Source: Stenotrophomonas sp. ESTM1D_MKCIP4_1
Lineage (GTDB): Bacteria; Pseudomonadota; Gammaproteobacteria; Xanthomonadales; Xanthomonadaceae
DNA length: 64,000 bases
Direction of reading: 5' to 3'
Assembly (NCBI RefSeq): GCF_003086895.1
Contig: NZ_CP026004.1
Location: forward strand, 3,988,684-4,052,683
Both the position numbers and the translations under genes were made by a program. Shown one piece after another: positions 30,733 through 42,255 of the stretch (positions within the stretch are counted from its first letter, which is position 1; every line of letters begins with the position of its first letter). Under the pieces are notes generated by a model that saw nothing but the letters and a program-made list of their open reading frames with translations, had not been told where the DNA came from and did no database searches.

Positions 30733-32307
30733 ATGCCGCCGATCTCCAACCGCCTCAACCTGGGCAAGCTGATCCTAGCGCTGGCCCTGCTCAGCACGCT
30801 CATCGCCCTGGCCAATACCCTGCTGGCCAGCTACCGCGTGCAGCGCGACCAGCTGGTGAGCAACACCCTGGAAGCCAACCGCGTCTACACCAGCAAGCTG
30901 GCCGAGACGACGCAGACCTTCCTGCTGTCGGCGCAGCAGCAACTGGCCTACGCCGCCACCCGCCTGGGCGAGACCGGGCTGGAGCCGGGCCAGGCACAGC
31001 GCGAAGCCAGCCGCCTGCAGCTGCAATCGAGCAGCTTCAACTCATCGCTGGTGGTGAACGTGGATGGCCTGGTCATCGCCACGTCGCCGCAGACACTGCA
31101 GCTGCAGGGCGAAGTGCTGAAGAGCGTAGGCAGCCAGATGGCGCTGGCACGACGCCAGCCGCTGATCACCGATCCCTACCAGTCGGCCACCGGCAAGCTG
31201 CTGATCTCGCTGTCCCACCCCATCTTCGACCGCAAGGGCGACTACCTGGGCTACGTCAGCGGCACCCTGTACCTGCGCCAGCGCAGTGCGCTGCATACGC
31301 TGCTGGGCAAGCACTACTACCGCGATGGTTCCTACCTGTACGTGGTCGACCACAACGGTCGCATCATCTACCACAACAATCCGAAGGAAGTGGGCACCTA
31401 CGCGCTGGACAATCCGGCGGTGAAAGCCGTGATGGCCGGTCGTTCCGGCAGCCAGCAACTGGTCAACAACCATGGCGTGGCGCAGCTGTCCGGCTATGCG
31501 CCGGTACCCGCCACCGGCTGGGGCATCATCGCCCAGCGCCCGACCGAAGCCACGCTGCAGCCGCTGTCACGCCTGATGACGTCGGTCATCTGGAACGCCA
31601 TTCCGCTGGCGGTACTCTCCCTGCTCATCACCTGGTGGTTCGCGCGGCGCATTTCGATGCCGCTGTGGCAGCTGGCGCGCAATGTGCAGGAAGGCGAAGA
31701 CACCGGCAATGCGATCAACCACGTCACCGGCATCCGCGCCTGGTACTTTGAAGTCGCGCAGCTGAAGCAGGCCGTGCTGTACAGCTTCAATGCGCTGCAG
31801 GACCGCATCGGCACCCTCAACCGCGCCAGCCGTACCGACCCGATGACCGGGCTGCTGAACCGCCGCGGCCTGCAGCATGCGCTGGAAATACTGCAGGCGC
31901 AGGGCCTGCCATTTGCGATCGTGGCGCTGGACATCGATCGCTTCAAATCGATCAACGATGGCCACGGCCATGACGTCGGCGATGCCGCCATCGTACATAT
32001 CGCCGAACAGATGCGCCGCCATTCGCGCGAAACCGATGTGCTGTGCCGCGCCGGTGGCGAGGAATTCCTGGTGCTGCTGCCGGGCGTCACCGTGGCCGCG
32101 GCCGAGCAGACCGCCGAACGGCTGCGCCAGGCCATCGCCAGCGAGCCGTTCGCGCCGATCGGCACCATCACCGTGTCGCTGGGCGTGGCCCACTTCCCGA
32201 CCTTCCATGCCGACGTCGAGCAGGCGCTGCGCCTGGCCGACAAGGCGCTGTATCTGGCCAAGGAACAAGGCCGCAACCGCGTGGTGGTCTACCCGCACGC
32301 GGATTGA
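30733..32307 (+). CDS. Membrane diguanylate cyclase with extracytoplasmic Cache-like sensor
   Basis: 524 residues. TM1 at about 12-30; a periplasmic region (about 35-275) with dCache-like features (YLGYVSGTLYLR, YLYVVDHNGRIIYHNN); TM2 at about 283-303; a short linker; and a GGDEF domain (about 350-522). The active-site motif is AGGEEF at 440-445. The RxxD inhibitory site R432-E-T-D435 lies five residues before it, so the enzyme is probably active and feedback-inhibited. It makes cyclic di-GMP in response to an external ligand. No EAL domain. Independent of its neighbours; 108 bp separates it from the cupin gene. Confidence 0.93.
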   Translation: MPPISNRLNLGKLILALALLSTLIALANTLLASYRVQRDQLVSNTLEANRVYTSKLAETTQTFLLSAQQQLAYAATRLGETGLEPGQAQREASRLQLQSSSFNSSLVVNVDGLVIATSPQTLQLQGEVLKSVGSQMALARRQPLITDPYQSATGKLLISLSHPIFDRKGDYLGYVSGTLYLRQRSALHTLLGKHYYRDGSYLYVVDHNGRIIYHNNPKEVGTYALDNPAVKAVMAGRSGSQQLVNNHGVAQLSGYAPVPATGWGIIAQRPTEATLQPLSRLMTSVIWNAIPLAVLSLLITWWFARRISMPLWQLARNVQEGEDTGNAINHVTGIRAWYFEVAQLKQAVLYSFNALQDRIGTLNRASRTDPMTGLLNRRGLQHALEILQAQGLPFAIVALDIDRFKSINDGHGHDVGDAAIVHIAEQMRRHSRETDVLCRAGGEEFLVLLPGVTVAAAEQTAERLRQAIASEPFAPIGTITVSLGVAHFPTFHADVEQALRLADKALYLAKEQGRNRVVVYPHAD

Positions 32308-32319
32308 GCCGTGCAGGCC

Positions 32320-32340
32320 GGCGCCGGGATACCCGGCGCC
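32320..32340. terminator. Bidirectional-looking stem-loop between convergent genes
   Basis: GGCGCCGGG-ATA-CCCGGCGCC, a perfect 9-bp stem between the convergent diguanylate cyclase and TonB-C-like genes. No T-run on either side, so termination is uncertain. Confidence 0.4.
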
Positions 32341-32353
32341 GTTGCGGTACCGG

Positions 32354-33226
32354 TCAGCCCAGCGGGGTCAGCAGGCGCGGGCCGTCGTTGCGGCCGACCA
32401 TGTAGACGCCGCCTTCGGGCAGCAGGTCGGTACCGGTGGCATTGGCGTCTTCGCCTGTCCTCCACGGCGCCTGCTGGCGCGGGCCCGGGATGTAGGCCGA
32501 CCAGCGGCCGTAACGCTCTTCCCGCTTGGAGAAGTCGTAGCGCACCGGCACCCGCACGGTCCAGAAAGCATCGTCCTTGTTCGCTCCGGTGGTCGGCGGA
32601 TTGAACGTCCAGCTGCGGGCCGTGCTCACACTGGCCTTGGCCAGCACATCACGCAACATCTGCATCTGCCGTTCCGGAGCCACCACCGTCAGGTTGGTGC
32701 GCTCGGCGATCACGTCGGCCACCTTGCCATCGCGCCCGACCTTGACCAGCAGCAATACCTCGCCCTGCCCACGGATGGCTGCGGCGCGTTCCGGGTAGGC
32801 CGGCGCGCGCATCTTCAATCCCCTGACGTCATCGCTGGAGAGCCTGTTCTCATCGCTGACCGGGCCAAAGTTCGCATCCGCCACGCGGATCTGCATGGTG
32901 GTGCCGGTCAGGCTGTCGGCCAGCAGGCGCAGGCGGACTTCGGTGCGGGCCGGCACGGCCTTGCCGTCGACCCGCACCGGCTCGAAGCGCCAGCTCCTGA
33001 CCGTGCCGTCGACCATCGACGCGACGTCGGCGGCCACCTTGTCACGACCATCCAGCTGGAAGTCCTCGACCTGGCCCTCACGGCCGATGTTGATGACGCC
33101 GCTGAGCGTCATGCTGGCCTCCATCTGCTTGCGCACCTCGCGCACGGTCTGTGCGTCGGCGCTGCCGATGCAGGTAGCACCACTGCCGAGGGCCAAGGCC
33201 AGGGCCAGGAAAAGGGAAGATCGCAT
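32354..33226 (-). CDS. Secreted TonB C-terminal-like protein, copy 2
   Basis: 290 residues with signal peptide (cleavage near ADAQ). Two TonB-C-like segments: about 30-100 (SGVINIGREGQVEDFQLDG, WRFEPV) and about 125-220 (YPERAAAIRGQGEVLLLVKVGRDGKVADV, WTFNPP). No N-terminal TM anchor or Pro-rich spacer, so it is not an energy transducer like TonB itself. Closely related to the adjacent gene upstream, 61 bp away. Start MRSSLFL fixed by GGAG 8 bp upstream. Periplasmic; function unknown. Confidence 0.8.
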   Translation of the reverse strand: MRSSLFLALALALGSGATCIGSADAQTVREVRKQMEASMTLSGVINIGREGQVEDFQLDGRDKVAADVASMVDGTVRSWRFEPVRVDGKAVPARTEVRLRLLADSLTGTTMQIRVADANFGPVSDENRLSSDDVRGLKMRAPAYPERAAAIRGQGEVLLLVKVGRDGKVADVIAERTNLTVVAPERQMQMLRDVLAKASVSTARSWTFNPPTTGANKDDAFWTVRVPVRYDFSKREERYGRWSAYIPGPRQQAPWRTGEDANATGTDLLPEGGVYMVGRNDGPRLLTPLG

Positions 33227-33287
33227 TGCACACACTCCGTTGTATTGAATTGTCCAGCATCTGACGCGGCTTGCCGCCGGTCGGGAA

Positions 33288-34172
33288 TCAGTCTTTGGCC
33301 AGAGGCGTCAGCAGACGCAGGCCACGATTGGCGCTGTCGACCATGTAGACACCGCCGGCGGGCAGCAGGTCACTGCCCTGCTGGGCAGCATCGCGCTGGT
33401 GCCACGGCGCCGACTGGCGCGGTCCTGGAATGAAGGCCTTCCAGACGCCATACGCCTCTGCGGATGACTTCGAGCGGCCGCCGATGGCGAACGAGACCGG
33501 CACCCGCACGGTCCAGTCCGCGCGATCCTTGTCCGGGCCGGTGGTCGGTGGCGTGAAGGTCCATTTGCGGGCGGCAGAGACGCTGGCCTGCGAGAACAGA
33601 TCACGCAGCTGGTCCATGGTCCGGCCGGGTGCCACCACGCCGAGGTTCACCTGTTCGGCGATGACGTCGGCCACGTTGCCATCGCGCCCGACCTTGACCA
33701 GAAGCAACACGTCGCCCTGGGCACCCGCACGGAAGGCCGCCACGGGATAGCGCGGTGGCACCATCCTGCCGATGGTGACCCCATCGGTGGCATCCGGGCT
33801 GTATTCACTGAAGTCCACGCTGGTCATGCGCACCTGCATGCTGCCATCGCTGGAGGGCTTGCCCAGCAGGCGCACGCGCAGCGGGGCGTGCATCGCAACC
33901 GCCTCTCCGTCGCGCAGCGTGGGCTGGAAGCGCCAGCCACTGATCGTGTCGTCGACGAAGCTGGCCATGGCCGGCGACAGGGCCGCACGCTGGTCCAGCA
34001 CCACGCGGCTGACCGAACCGTCGGCGGCCACGTCCAGGGTACCGGTCAGGACCATGCTGAGTTCGGCGGTGGCCCGCACGGCCGACGCGGTCTGTGCCGC
34101 GGCATCGGGCGCAATGGCGGCGGCACCGCCACCGATGGCAAGTGCCAGGGCCAGAAACAGGGTTGATCGCAT
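33288..34172 (-). CDS. Secreted TonB C-terminal-like protein, copy 1
   Basis: 294 residues, same architecture as the downstream gene: signal peptide (cleavage near AAAQ), DVAADGSVSRVVLDQ and WRFQP in the first module, then YPVAAFRAGAQGDVLLLVKVGRDG and WTFTPP in the second, and a shared ending IPGPRQSAPW...GSDLLPAGGVYMV...LLTPL. The two genes are a tandem duplication that has diverged moderately. They probably form one operon. Nothing adjacent (no ExbBD) points to a transport role. Confidence 0.8.
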   Translation of the reverse strand: MRSTLFLALALAIGGGAAAIAPDAAAQTASAVRATAELSMVLTGTLDVAADGSVSRVVLDQRAALSPAMASFVDDTISGWRFQPTLRDGEAVAMHAPLRVRLLGKPSSDGSMQVRMTSVDFSEYSPDATDGVTIGRMVPPRYPVAAFRAGAQGDVLLLVKVGRDGNVADVIAEQVNLGVVAPGRTMDQLRDLFSQASVSAARKWTFTPPTTGPDKDRADWTVRVPVSFAIGGRSKSSAEAYGVWKAFIPGPRQSAPWHQRDAAQQGSDLLPAGGVYMVDSANRGLRLLTPLAKD

Positions 34173-34241
34173 CACACTCACTCCTTGTGCTCAGAATGCA
34201 AGCCTACCCCACTTGGGTTGGCGATGTTGACCGCCCGCCGA

Positions 34242-35972
34242 TCATGCCAGGCGGTGATCGGCGGCATAGGGCGGCGTGTCAGGGTAGTCACCACTGGCGA
34301 AACGGGCCTGCAGGCCCTGCCACCAGGCCGGATCGAACAGGTGGCGGTAGTGCTCGCGTACTGCGGCCAGTTCCTGCGCCGGCAGCCCCATGAACGGGCC
34401 GAAGCGCTCGGGGAACACATCACGCGGGCCGACATGGAACCACGGCTCATCGGCAAGCGCCTCTTCCGGCGTGCGCGGCTGTGGCCAGGCGCGGAACACG
34501 CAGTCGCTGACCAGGCACAGCTCGTCGTAGTCGTAGAAGACGGCGCGGCCATGCCGCGAAACACCGAAATTCTTCGGCAGCATGTCGCCCGGGAAAATGT
34601 TGTTGCGGGCCATGTCGGTGATCGCCTGCGCATAGTCCAGTACCGCCGCACGCACGGCCGGTGCGCCCTGTTCGCGCAGATACAGGTTCAACGGGCGAAA
34701 GCGTCGCTGCACGTAGCACAGCGCAATCTCGATCTCGTCGCCCTGCACGCGCACGCTCTGCGCGCACTGCTGCAGCAGCTCATCCAGCAGCGCCGGAGCG
34801 AAGCGTTCGCGCGGGAAGCGCAGGTGGCGATAAGGCTGTGCATCGAGCAGGCGGCCGACACGGTCCAGGTTGAAGACCAGTGCGTACTTCTCTTCCACCT
34901 GCATCCGCGACATCGCCTTGGGCCAGGCAAAGCGATCGCGGATCAGTTTGAACACCAGCGGATAGCTGGGCAGGGTGAACACCGCCATGACCATGCCCGG
35001 CGTGCCCTCGGCATGCACCAGGCGCTCGTGCGGATACTCGCCGAAGTGGCGGAAGAACGTGCGGTAACGTTCGGTTTTTCCCTGTTTGGCGCGGCCGAGC
35101 ACTGTGTAGATTTCATCGATCGGCTTGCCTGGCAGCAGGCTGCGCAGGAACACGACGGCGTCACCGACGGTGGCCAGGTCGGCCTGGAAGTAGCTGCGCG
35201 ACACCCCGAACAGATGGGCGACATCGCGGCGGCGGGTCAGCACCGCATCGGCACGCAGGCCCTGCTCGTCGTTGACCAGCGCGATGACGCAGGGCGAGAA
35301 GCGATGTTCGCCGAACACGCGGCCGACCAGGTAGGCGCGACGCTCGCGGTAGAACACGGTGTCGAGCAGTTCGATGCTGCGCACCGGGGTGTCGCCCCAG
35401 TGGGCAAGGTCATCCTGCAGGCGGATGGCGATTGCCGCCGCGCAGCGCAGCTGGTGGGCATAGGGCACATCGAAGCGGTAATCGGCCAGCACCCGCTGCA
35501 ACGCCTCCACCGGGCGCGTGGGCGACACCGCATAGGTGTGGCGTGCCACCGGGTGGGTTATCGCATCGGACGGTTCGATGTCGAAAGCGATGAATTCCAG
35601 TGCCGGGTCGACACCCCGGGTGGCGAACAGACGGCGCGCCAGGGTGTTGTAGAAGGTCTTGTACAGTTCGGCGTCGATCAGCCCCTGCAGCATCGCGCTG
35701 TAGTGCGCGTGCACCTGCAGCCACAGCGCGCGTGCGCCGATGGCATCGCCGGCCAGGCGCCGCAGCGCGTCCATGCGCTCGGCGATGCACAGGTCGTAGA
35801 GTGCGATGCGTTCGACCGCATCCTGCCGCGCCGCAGCCCAGTCACGCTGCTCGAAGCGCAGCTTGGCCCGTGCGGTGATTCCGGCAAAACGGGCGTGGTA
35901 ATCCTCGAAGCCATCGCGGATGGCCGCGGCGATGCGGGGTGCCAGATCAGCGGCGATGGCAGGCGGAGACAT
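34242..35972 (-). CDS. aceK: Isocitrate dehydrogenase kinase/phosphatase AceK
   Basis: 576 residues, matching the family (about 578). The N-terminal regulatory domain is followed by the kinase-like domain with [29 protein letters not shown] (glycine-rich loop and Lys), the [16 protein letters not shown] segment and [15 protein letters not shown] (catalytic Asp and Asn). AceK reversibly phosphorylates NADP-isocitrate dehydrogenase to divert isocitrate into the glyoxylate shunt. Start [10 protein letters not shown] chosen; the upstream in-frame extension is REP sequence. It follows a GTPase/Roadblock operon, with icd further upstream on the same strand. No aceA or aceB in the window. Confidence 0.93.
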   Translation of the reverse strand: MSPPAIAADLAPRIAAAIRDGFEDYHARFAGITARAKLRFEQRDWAAARQDAVERIALYDLCIAERMDALRRLAGDAIGARALWLQVHAHYSAMLQGLIDAELYKTFYNTLARRLFATRGVDPALEFIAFDIEPSDAITHPVARHTYAVSPTRPVEALQRVLADYRFDVPYAHQLRCAAAIAIRLQDDLAHWGDTPVRSIELLDTVFYRERRAYLVGRVFGEHRFSPCVIALVNDEQGLRADAVLTRRRDVAHLFGVSRSYFQADLATVGDAVVFLRSLLPGKPIDEIYTVLGRAKQGKTERYRTFFRHFGEYPHERLVHAEGTPGMVMAVFTLPSYPLVFKLIRDRFAWPKAMSRMQVEEKYALVFNLDRVGRLLDAQPYRHLRFPRERFAPALLDELLQQCAQSVRVQGDEIEIALCYVQRRFRPLNLYLREQGAPAVRAAVLDYAQAITDMARNNIFPGDMLPKNFGVSRHGRAVFYDYDELCLVSDCVFRAWPQPRTPEEALADEPWFHVGPRDVFPERFGPFMGLPAQELAAVREHYRHLFDPAWWQGLQARFASGDYPDTPPYAADHRLA

Positions 35973-36038
35973 GCACGGCCCGGCAGGGAGACGAGCATCC
36001 ACCATACGCCGGCGTGTGCGATGCCGTCGAGCGCGATG

Positions 36039-36114
36039 GTAGTGCCGGCCGCTGGCCGGCAGCCACCGCATGGCCGGTCGATCCATGCCGATGCCGGCCA
36101 GCGGCCGGCACTAC
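36039..36114. repeat. Inverted pair of SMAG-type REPs
   Basis: GTAGTGCCGGCCGCTGGCC... at 36039-36061 and its inverted copy at 36092-36114, with GTAG tips outward. Lies between the Roadblock gene stop and aceK and can fold into one long hairpin. Confidence 0.9.
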
Positions 36115-36118
36115 CGTC

Positions 36119-36478
36119 TCAGATCGCCAGCTCGGACTCCACGTCCTGCACCTTGCGCCGGGCCAGGGCCAGGTTGCTCTTCGCGCGGTCCAGCACGATG
36201 TAGAAGAACAGGCCCTTCTTCTTCGCCACCGGCCGCATGATGTGGTACGCCCGGCCCAGCGAGATGAGGATGTCCTCGATGCCGTCATTGAGGTTCAGCG
36301 AAGCCGCCGTCTTCATCTTGGCGCGGATCACTTCGGTGTTGCCTGCAGCGGCGACTTCCATGTCCATGCCCGCGCCGGCCTCCCCCAGCAGCATGCCGCT
36401 CTCGTAATCAACCAGCGCCACGGCCTGTGCGCCGTCGATACCCATCAGTGCGTTCAACGATTCGGTCAGTCCAGCCAC
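36119..36478 (-). CDS. Roadblock/LC7-like protein B of GTPase operon
   Basis: 119 residues. Roadblock-like alternation: short helix, VALVDYESGMLLGEAG hairpin, EVIRAKMKTAAS helix, EDILISLGRAYHIMRPV and LFFYIVLDRAKSNLALAR. It probably dimerises and binds the GTPase encoded upstream. GTG start with AAGGGGA upstream; 54 bp after the first Roadblock gene. Last gene of the four-gene operon. Confidence 0.8.
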   Translation of the reverse strand: MAGLTESLNALMGIDGAQAVALVDYESGMLLGEAGAGMDMEVAAAGNTEVIRAKMKTAASLNLNDGIEDILISLGRAYHIMRPVAKKKGLFFYIVLDRAKSNLALARRKVQDVESELAI

Positions 36479-36532
36479 GTCGTATCCCCTTGTCGGTGTT
36501 GGTTCGAGCCCCTCGTTCCCCTGCGGTCGGGC

Positions 36533-36949
36533 TCACGATCCGCCGAGTTCGGCCAGGATCGCCTGGCCACATTCCCTGCTCTGCCACAGCACCTGGCCGA
36601 TCACGCTGCGCTGGTCGCAGGCCGCCATCAGCAGCAGCGGCGGCCGTCCTTCGGCCTGGATCGCCAGCATCAGCACCTTGCCGCCCAGTGCTTCCAGCAT
36701 CAGTGTCTGCAGGTCGCCCAGCGCCAGTTCCCGGCCGACCGCGGCGGCCAGCGCCAGCATCGCGCTGGTCATCGCGGCCAGGCGTTCGCCACGGCCTTCG
36801 GCACCGGCGCTGACCAGGGCGAAGCCGTCGACACTGGCCAGCACCACCGTGCGCACCCCTTCCACCCGCCGTTGCAGGTCCTGCAGCAGCGGCTGCAGGC
36901 GTTCGCGCTGGCCGGCATCGGGGAGGGTCGCCACCTGTCCATCAGCCAT
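36533..36949 (-). CDS. Roadblock/LC7 protein A (MglB-like)
   Basis: 138 residues. Canonical Roadblock/LC7 domain (about 20-130): GVRTVVLASVDGFALVSAG, helix AAMTSAMLALAAAVGREL, LMLEALGGKVLMLAI and LLLMAACD. Such proteins are GTPase-activating or scaffold partners of small Ras-like GTPases (MglB for MglA). The start MADGQVA is fixed by an 8-bp overlap with the GTPase stop, which implies translational coupling. Confidence 0.88.
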   Translation of the reverse strand: MADGQVATLPDAGQRERLQPLLQDLQRRVEGVRTVVLASVDGFALVSAGAEGRGERLAAMTSAMLALAAAVGRELALGDLQTLMLEALGGKVLMLAIQAEGRPPLLLMAACDQRSVIGQVLWQSRECGQAILAELGGS

Positions 36950-37490
36950 GCAGGCCCACCAGTGCATGCGCTTCCATTTCGCTCATCAACACATCCATCA
37001 GCAGCAGCCCCTGTCCGCGGTCACGCGCGTCGATCGGCAGCAGCGGCAGCGGCTGGTCGTCCAGGCAGGCGCGGTTGGCCCAGTCCTCCAGCTGCGCGTC
37101 AGGTATCTGGTCAAGGTGGGTCACGGCCACCACCACCGCCAGCGTGCCGGCGAACGGTCGCAGCGCCTGCAGGTAGGCATCGAGTTCGCCAGCGAGGCCG
37201 GCGCGGCGCGCATCCAGCAGCAGCACCGCGCCGCGTGCGCCCTGCAGCAGGATCGGCCACAGGAAGTCGAAACGCTGCTGGCCGGGGGTGCCGTACAGGC
37301 GCAGGCGCTCGCCGTTGGGCAGGTCGATATCGGCGTAATCCAGCGCGACCGTGGTCGAGGCCTTGTCCGCGCCACGGCGGTCACTGTTGGCGACATCGGT
37401 GTCGATGACCGCCCCGGCCGCGATGCTGCGTACCAGGGTGGACTTGCCGCTGCCCATGCCGCCAAGCACCACCACCTTGTGTTCACGCAT
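36942..37490 (-). CDS. Small Ras-like GTPase (MglA/conservon type)
   Basis: 182 residues. P-loop GGMGSGKST (residues 10-18), switch-II-like YGTPGQQRF in place of DxxG, and a G4-like THLDQ. The start MREHKVV overlaps the upstream gene stop by 8 bp and the stop overlaps the Roadblock gene start by 8 bp, so the three are tightly coupled. The family works as a GTP-switched polarity or signalling protein with Roadblock partners. Target process here is unknown; polarity, pili or motility are plausible by analogy. Confidence 0.87.
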   Translation of the reverse strand: MREHKVVVLGGMGSGKSTLVRSIAAGAVIDTDVANSDRRGADKASTTVALDYADIDLPNGERLRLYGTPGQQRFDFLWPILLQGARGAVLLLDARRAGLAGELDAYLQALRPFAGTLAVVVAVTHLDQIPDAQLEDWANRACLDDQPLPLLPIDARDRGQGLLLMDVLMSEMEAHALVGLHG

Positions 37491-38427
37491 TGCGCTCGCT
37501 CCCGCGCAGGCTGCGCCAGAGGCGTGCCAGCAGGCCGTGCTCGGCGCTGTTGCCGCGCGCCTCGGCAGCGATCGGCGCTGCGCTCTGCAGCTGCGCATAA
37601 CCACACAGATAGGCGGCATGGATGAAATCGCGTACGGCAGCTGGCGGCAGCTCCAGCAGCATCGCGCACTCGTCCACCGTGCACGCGCGCTTGAGCAGCA
37701 GCGAGCACAGGCGGAAGCCATCATGGTCATGGCCCAGCACACGGAAGTCGGGCCAGCGCAGCAGCTTCACCGCGGCACTGCGCAGGCGCTCGTCCAGGGC
37801 CTGCCAGTGGCGGCTGCGCTGCGCCCATTGCCACAGCAGCGGCCGCAGCGGCTGGCGCGCACGGTTGCCCGCCAGGACCTGGAACTGCGCTGCCGTCAGC
37901 GCGTCCAGATACAGATGTTCAAAGCCCTGTGCCAGACGCTCCACCAATGCCGCGGCCGGCTCCTGCAGCAGTACCGCCTGGTCCTGCTCCATATCCAGAA
38001 GCAGCAGCGGCTGCCCACGCTCGCCCAGCAGCGCGTGCCCCTGGCGCAGGGGCAGGCGTTCGCGCAGCAGGCGGGTGATGGCATGGGCACCGTCGGCCAG
38101 GCGCACCGGCGCCGGGTCGGCGTGCCCCTGCATGCCACGCAGCGCGCGGCCAATGGCCCCGTCGTCGAGCACATCCTGGCGGCCATGGCCTTCGCGCAGC
38201 TGACCGCCGCTGCCTTCGATCCAGCACTGCAGGCGCGGCCGCTGCTCGCGCATGCGCAGCGCGGCGTTGCGCAGTGCCGGCGTATCGCGCACCACCAGCA
38301 GATCGCAATCGTCCAGATCCTGGCTGCGGCACACCTGCCCGTCGGGCAGGGCCGACGCCACGCGCAGCCGCTGCAGCAGGGCCTGTTCGCCCTGGATATC
38401 GGTTCCCACCACCAGCACGCGTGCCAT
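37483..38427 (-). CDS. Receiver-like and winged-helix-like protein heading GTPase operon
   Basis: 314 residues from MARVLVVGTD. The first about 75 residues have a receiver-like pattern (ARVLVVGTDIQGEQALLQRL, DDCDLLVVRDTPALRN) without a clear phosphoacceptor site. A middle region is not recognised. Residues about 235-295 (LGHDHDGFRLCSLLLKRACTVDECAMLLELPPAAVRDFIHAAYLCGY) look like a winged helix, similar in pattern to DUF742 proteins of actinobacterial conservons. First gene of the operon, overlapping the GTPase gene. Gene is certain; the domain assignments are pattern-based inference. Confidence 0.7.
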   Translation of the reverse strand: MARVLVVGTDIQGEQALLQRLRVASALPDGQVCRSQDLDDCDLLVVRDTPALRNAALRMREQRPRLQCWIEGSGGQLREGHGRQDVLDDGAIGRALRGMQGHADPAPVRLADGAHAITRLLRERLPLRQGHALLGERGQPLLLLDMEQDQAVLLQEPAAALVERLAQGFEHLYLDALTAAQFQVLAGNRARQPLRPLLWQWAQRSRHWQALDERLRSAAVKLLRWPDFRVLGHDHDGFRLCSLLLKRACTVDECAMLLELPPAAVRDFIHAAYLCGYAQLQSAAPIAAEARGNSAEHGLLARLWRSLRGSERNA

Positions 38428-38630
38428 TCGTGTTCCCCGGGGCGACCGCCTCCCCGGCGGTCTCGCGTCCACAAGGCTAGGGCATCGCTGCGCGCGTCGG
38501 TCGTGATCGACTGCTCAGATCGATGGCGACCGCGACGACGCATTGACCCGTTCTGCGACGGCCATCGTGGGCAAGTTTCATGCCGTTTTGACGGCGTGCG
38601 GGATGGGGTCAGACCCCGGCGGGAAACGAT

Positions 38631-38670
38631 GGGGTCGGATCCCTTCTGCGCGCAGAAGGGCTCTGACCCC
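38631..38670. repeat. GGGGTC-type 40-bp palindrome, copy 1
   Basis: Ends GGGGTCGGATCCC and GGGCTCTGACCCC with an inner arm pair TTCTGCG/CGCAGAA. Related copies lie at 53005-53044, 53057-53094 and 61514-61552. A partial GGGGTCAGACCCC lies just before, at 38615-38627. Confidence 0.8.
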
Positions 38671-38680
38671 GCCAGACCCG

Positions 38681-38713
38681 GAAAAGAGAAAACCCGCGCC
38701 GAAGCGCGGGTTT
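38681..38713 (-). terminator. Intrinsic terminator of icd
   Basis: On the minus strand AAACCCGCGC-TTCG-GCGCGGGTTTT followed by CTCTTTTCC, 29 bp downstream of the icd stop. Confidence 0.88.
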
Positions 38714-38741
38714 CCATGTATCACATGCTGCGGGCGCTGGA

Positions 38742-41281
<2,540 letters not shown>

Positions 41282-41791
41282 TTACTTGACCTCGAACTCC
41301 TGCGGCGTTCCGGCCGCCTTGCCATCCACCATGACCTCGGCGCGGTACTTGCCGGCCGGCCAGCCATTGGCATTCTTGAAGGTGACGTTGGTGGTTTCGG
41401 CACCGCTGGCATTGAGCGTGTCGCTCTGCTCACCGGCCACCTGGCCATCCTGGAAGGTCAATTTGGCACCGATGCTGACGTTGCTGGCCGCACCATCGGT
41501 CTTGACCGAAACAATGATGTCGTCCTTCGGCGCGAACAGCGCGGTCGGGGCGACCGACTTGTCAGCAGCGGCGGTCTTGCCGACGGTGACCGAGGCGACA
41601 TTGACGGCAGCAGCGGCGGCCATCGGCGGCGGCGCGCCCGTCATCGGTGCCGGTGCCGGCTCAGCGGGCGTGGTCGCGGCCGGGGCGGCGTTGTTGTCCA
41701 CGGATTCTTCGTTCTTCTTGCAACCCACCAGGGCAACGCTGCCCAGCAGGGCGGCGATCATGGCGGTCTGAAGCGGATTGGTCTTGATCAT
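41282..41791 (-). CDS. Small lipoprotein of unknown function
   Basis: 169 residues. Lipobox ALVGC at about 20-24 indicates a lipid-modified, envelope-anchored protein. A Pro/Ala-rich linker (about 30-65) leads to a C-terminal beta-rich domain (ISVKTDG, KLTFQDGQV, GKYRAEVMVDGK) resembling chaperone-usher-unrelated beta-sandwich domains found in DUF-type lipoproteins. The gene has its own terminator. 60 bp downstream of the LysM gene, possibly co-transcribed. Function not recognised. Confidence 0.8.
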   Translation of the reverse strand: MIKTNPLQTAMIAALLGSVALVGCKKNEESVDNNAAPAATTPAEPAPAPMTGAPPPMAAAAAVNVASVTVGKTAAADKSVAPTALFAPKDDIIVSVKTDGAASNVSIGAKLTFQDGQVAGEQSDTLNASGAETTNVTFKNANGWPAGKYRAEVMVDGKAAGTPQEFEVK

Positions 41792-41851
41792 TCGGGTGTT
41801 CCTCCCAGGAATTGTCGGACGGCCGTGTGCACGGTTCGTGCGCGGGCCGGC

Positions 41852-42142
41852 TTACTTCGGTGGCAGCTTCAGGGTCTGGCCCGGAAAAATCTTGTCCGGG
41901 TCGTCGAGCACATCGCGGTTGGCCTCGAAGATCTTCTTCCAGGCATTGGCATCACCGAGGTGCTGCTTGGCGATCTTCGACAGCGAATCGCCTTTCTGCA
42001 CGGTATAGGTGCCGTCGACGCGCTCGGCAGTGCTGTCCACCGAGGCCGTGACGCCGGAGAAGTCCGCCTTGGGAACCTTCTCGGCGGTACTGTCGACACT
42101 GGCGGTGACGCCGGAGAAATCGGCCTTCTTCTCGGTACTCAT
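41852..42142 (-). CDS. Small LysM-domain protein
   Basis: 96 residues. Two consecutive 18-19-residue copies of ADFSGVTASVDSTAE at the N-terminus, then a C-terminal LysM domain (TYTVQKGDSLSKIAKQHLG, FPGQTLKLPP) of about 50 residues, similar in layout to the YgaU/BON-LysM class but without a BON domain. No signal peptide. LysM binds peptidoglycan-type glycans, so a cytoplasmic location would be unusual. The start MSTEKK has GGGAG upstream; an ATG two codons earlier is less well spaced. Confidence 0.85.
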   Translation of the reverse strand: MSTEKKADFSGVTASVDSTAEKVPKADFSGVTASVDSTAERVDGTYTVQKGDSLSKIAKQHLGDANAWKKIFEANRDVLDDPDKIFPGQTLKLPPK

Positions 42143-42255
42143 CCACACACTCCCGTCTGCATGACTGCGTGGGTGTCACGGTGACACGGCAGTTGTTAAA
42201 TGGGGATGGTGCAGATGTGAAGCCGGCCCGGGGGCGGGCCAACAATCGTGAGGGT

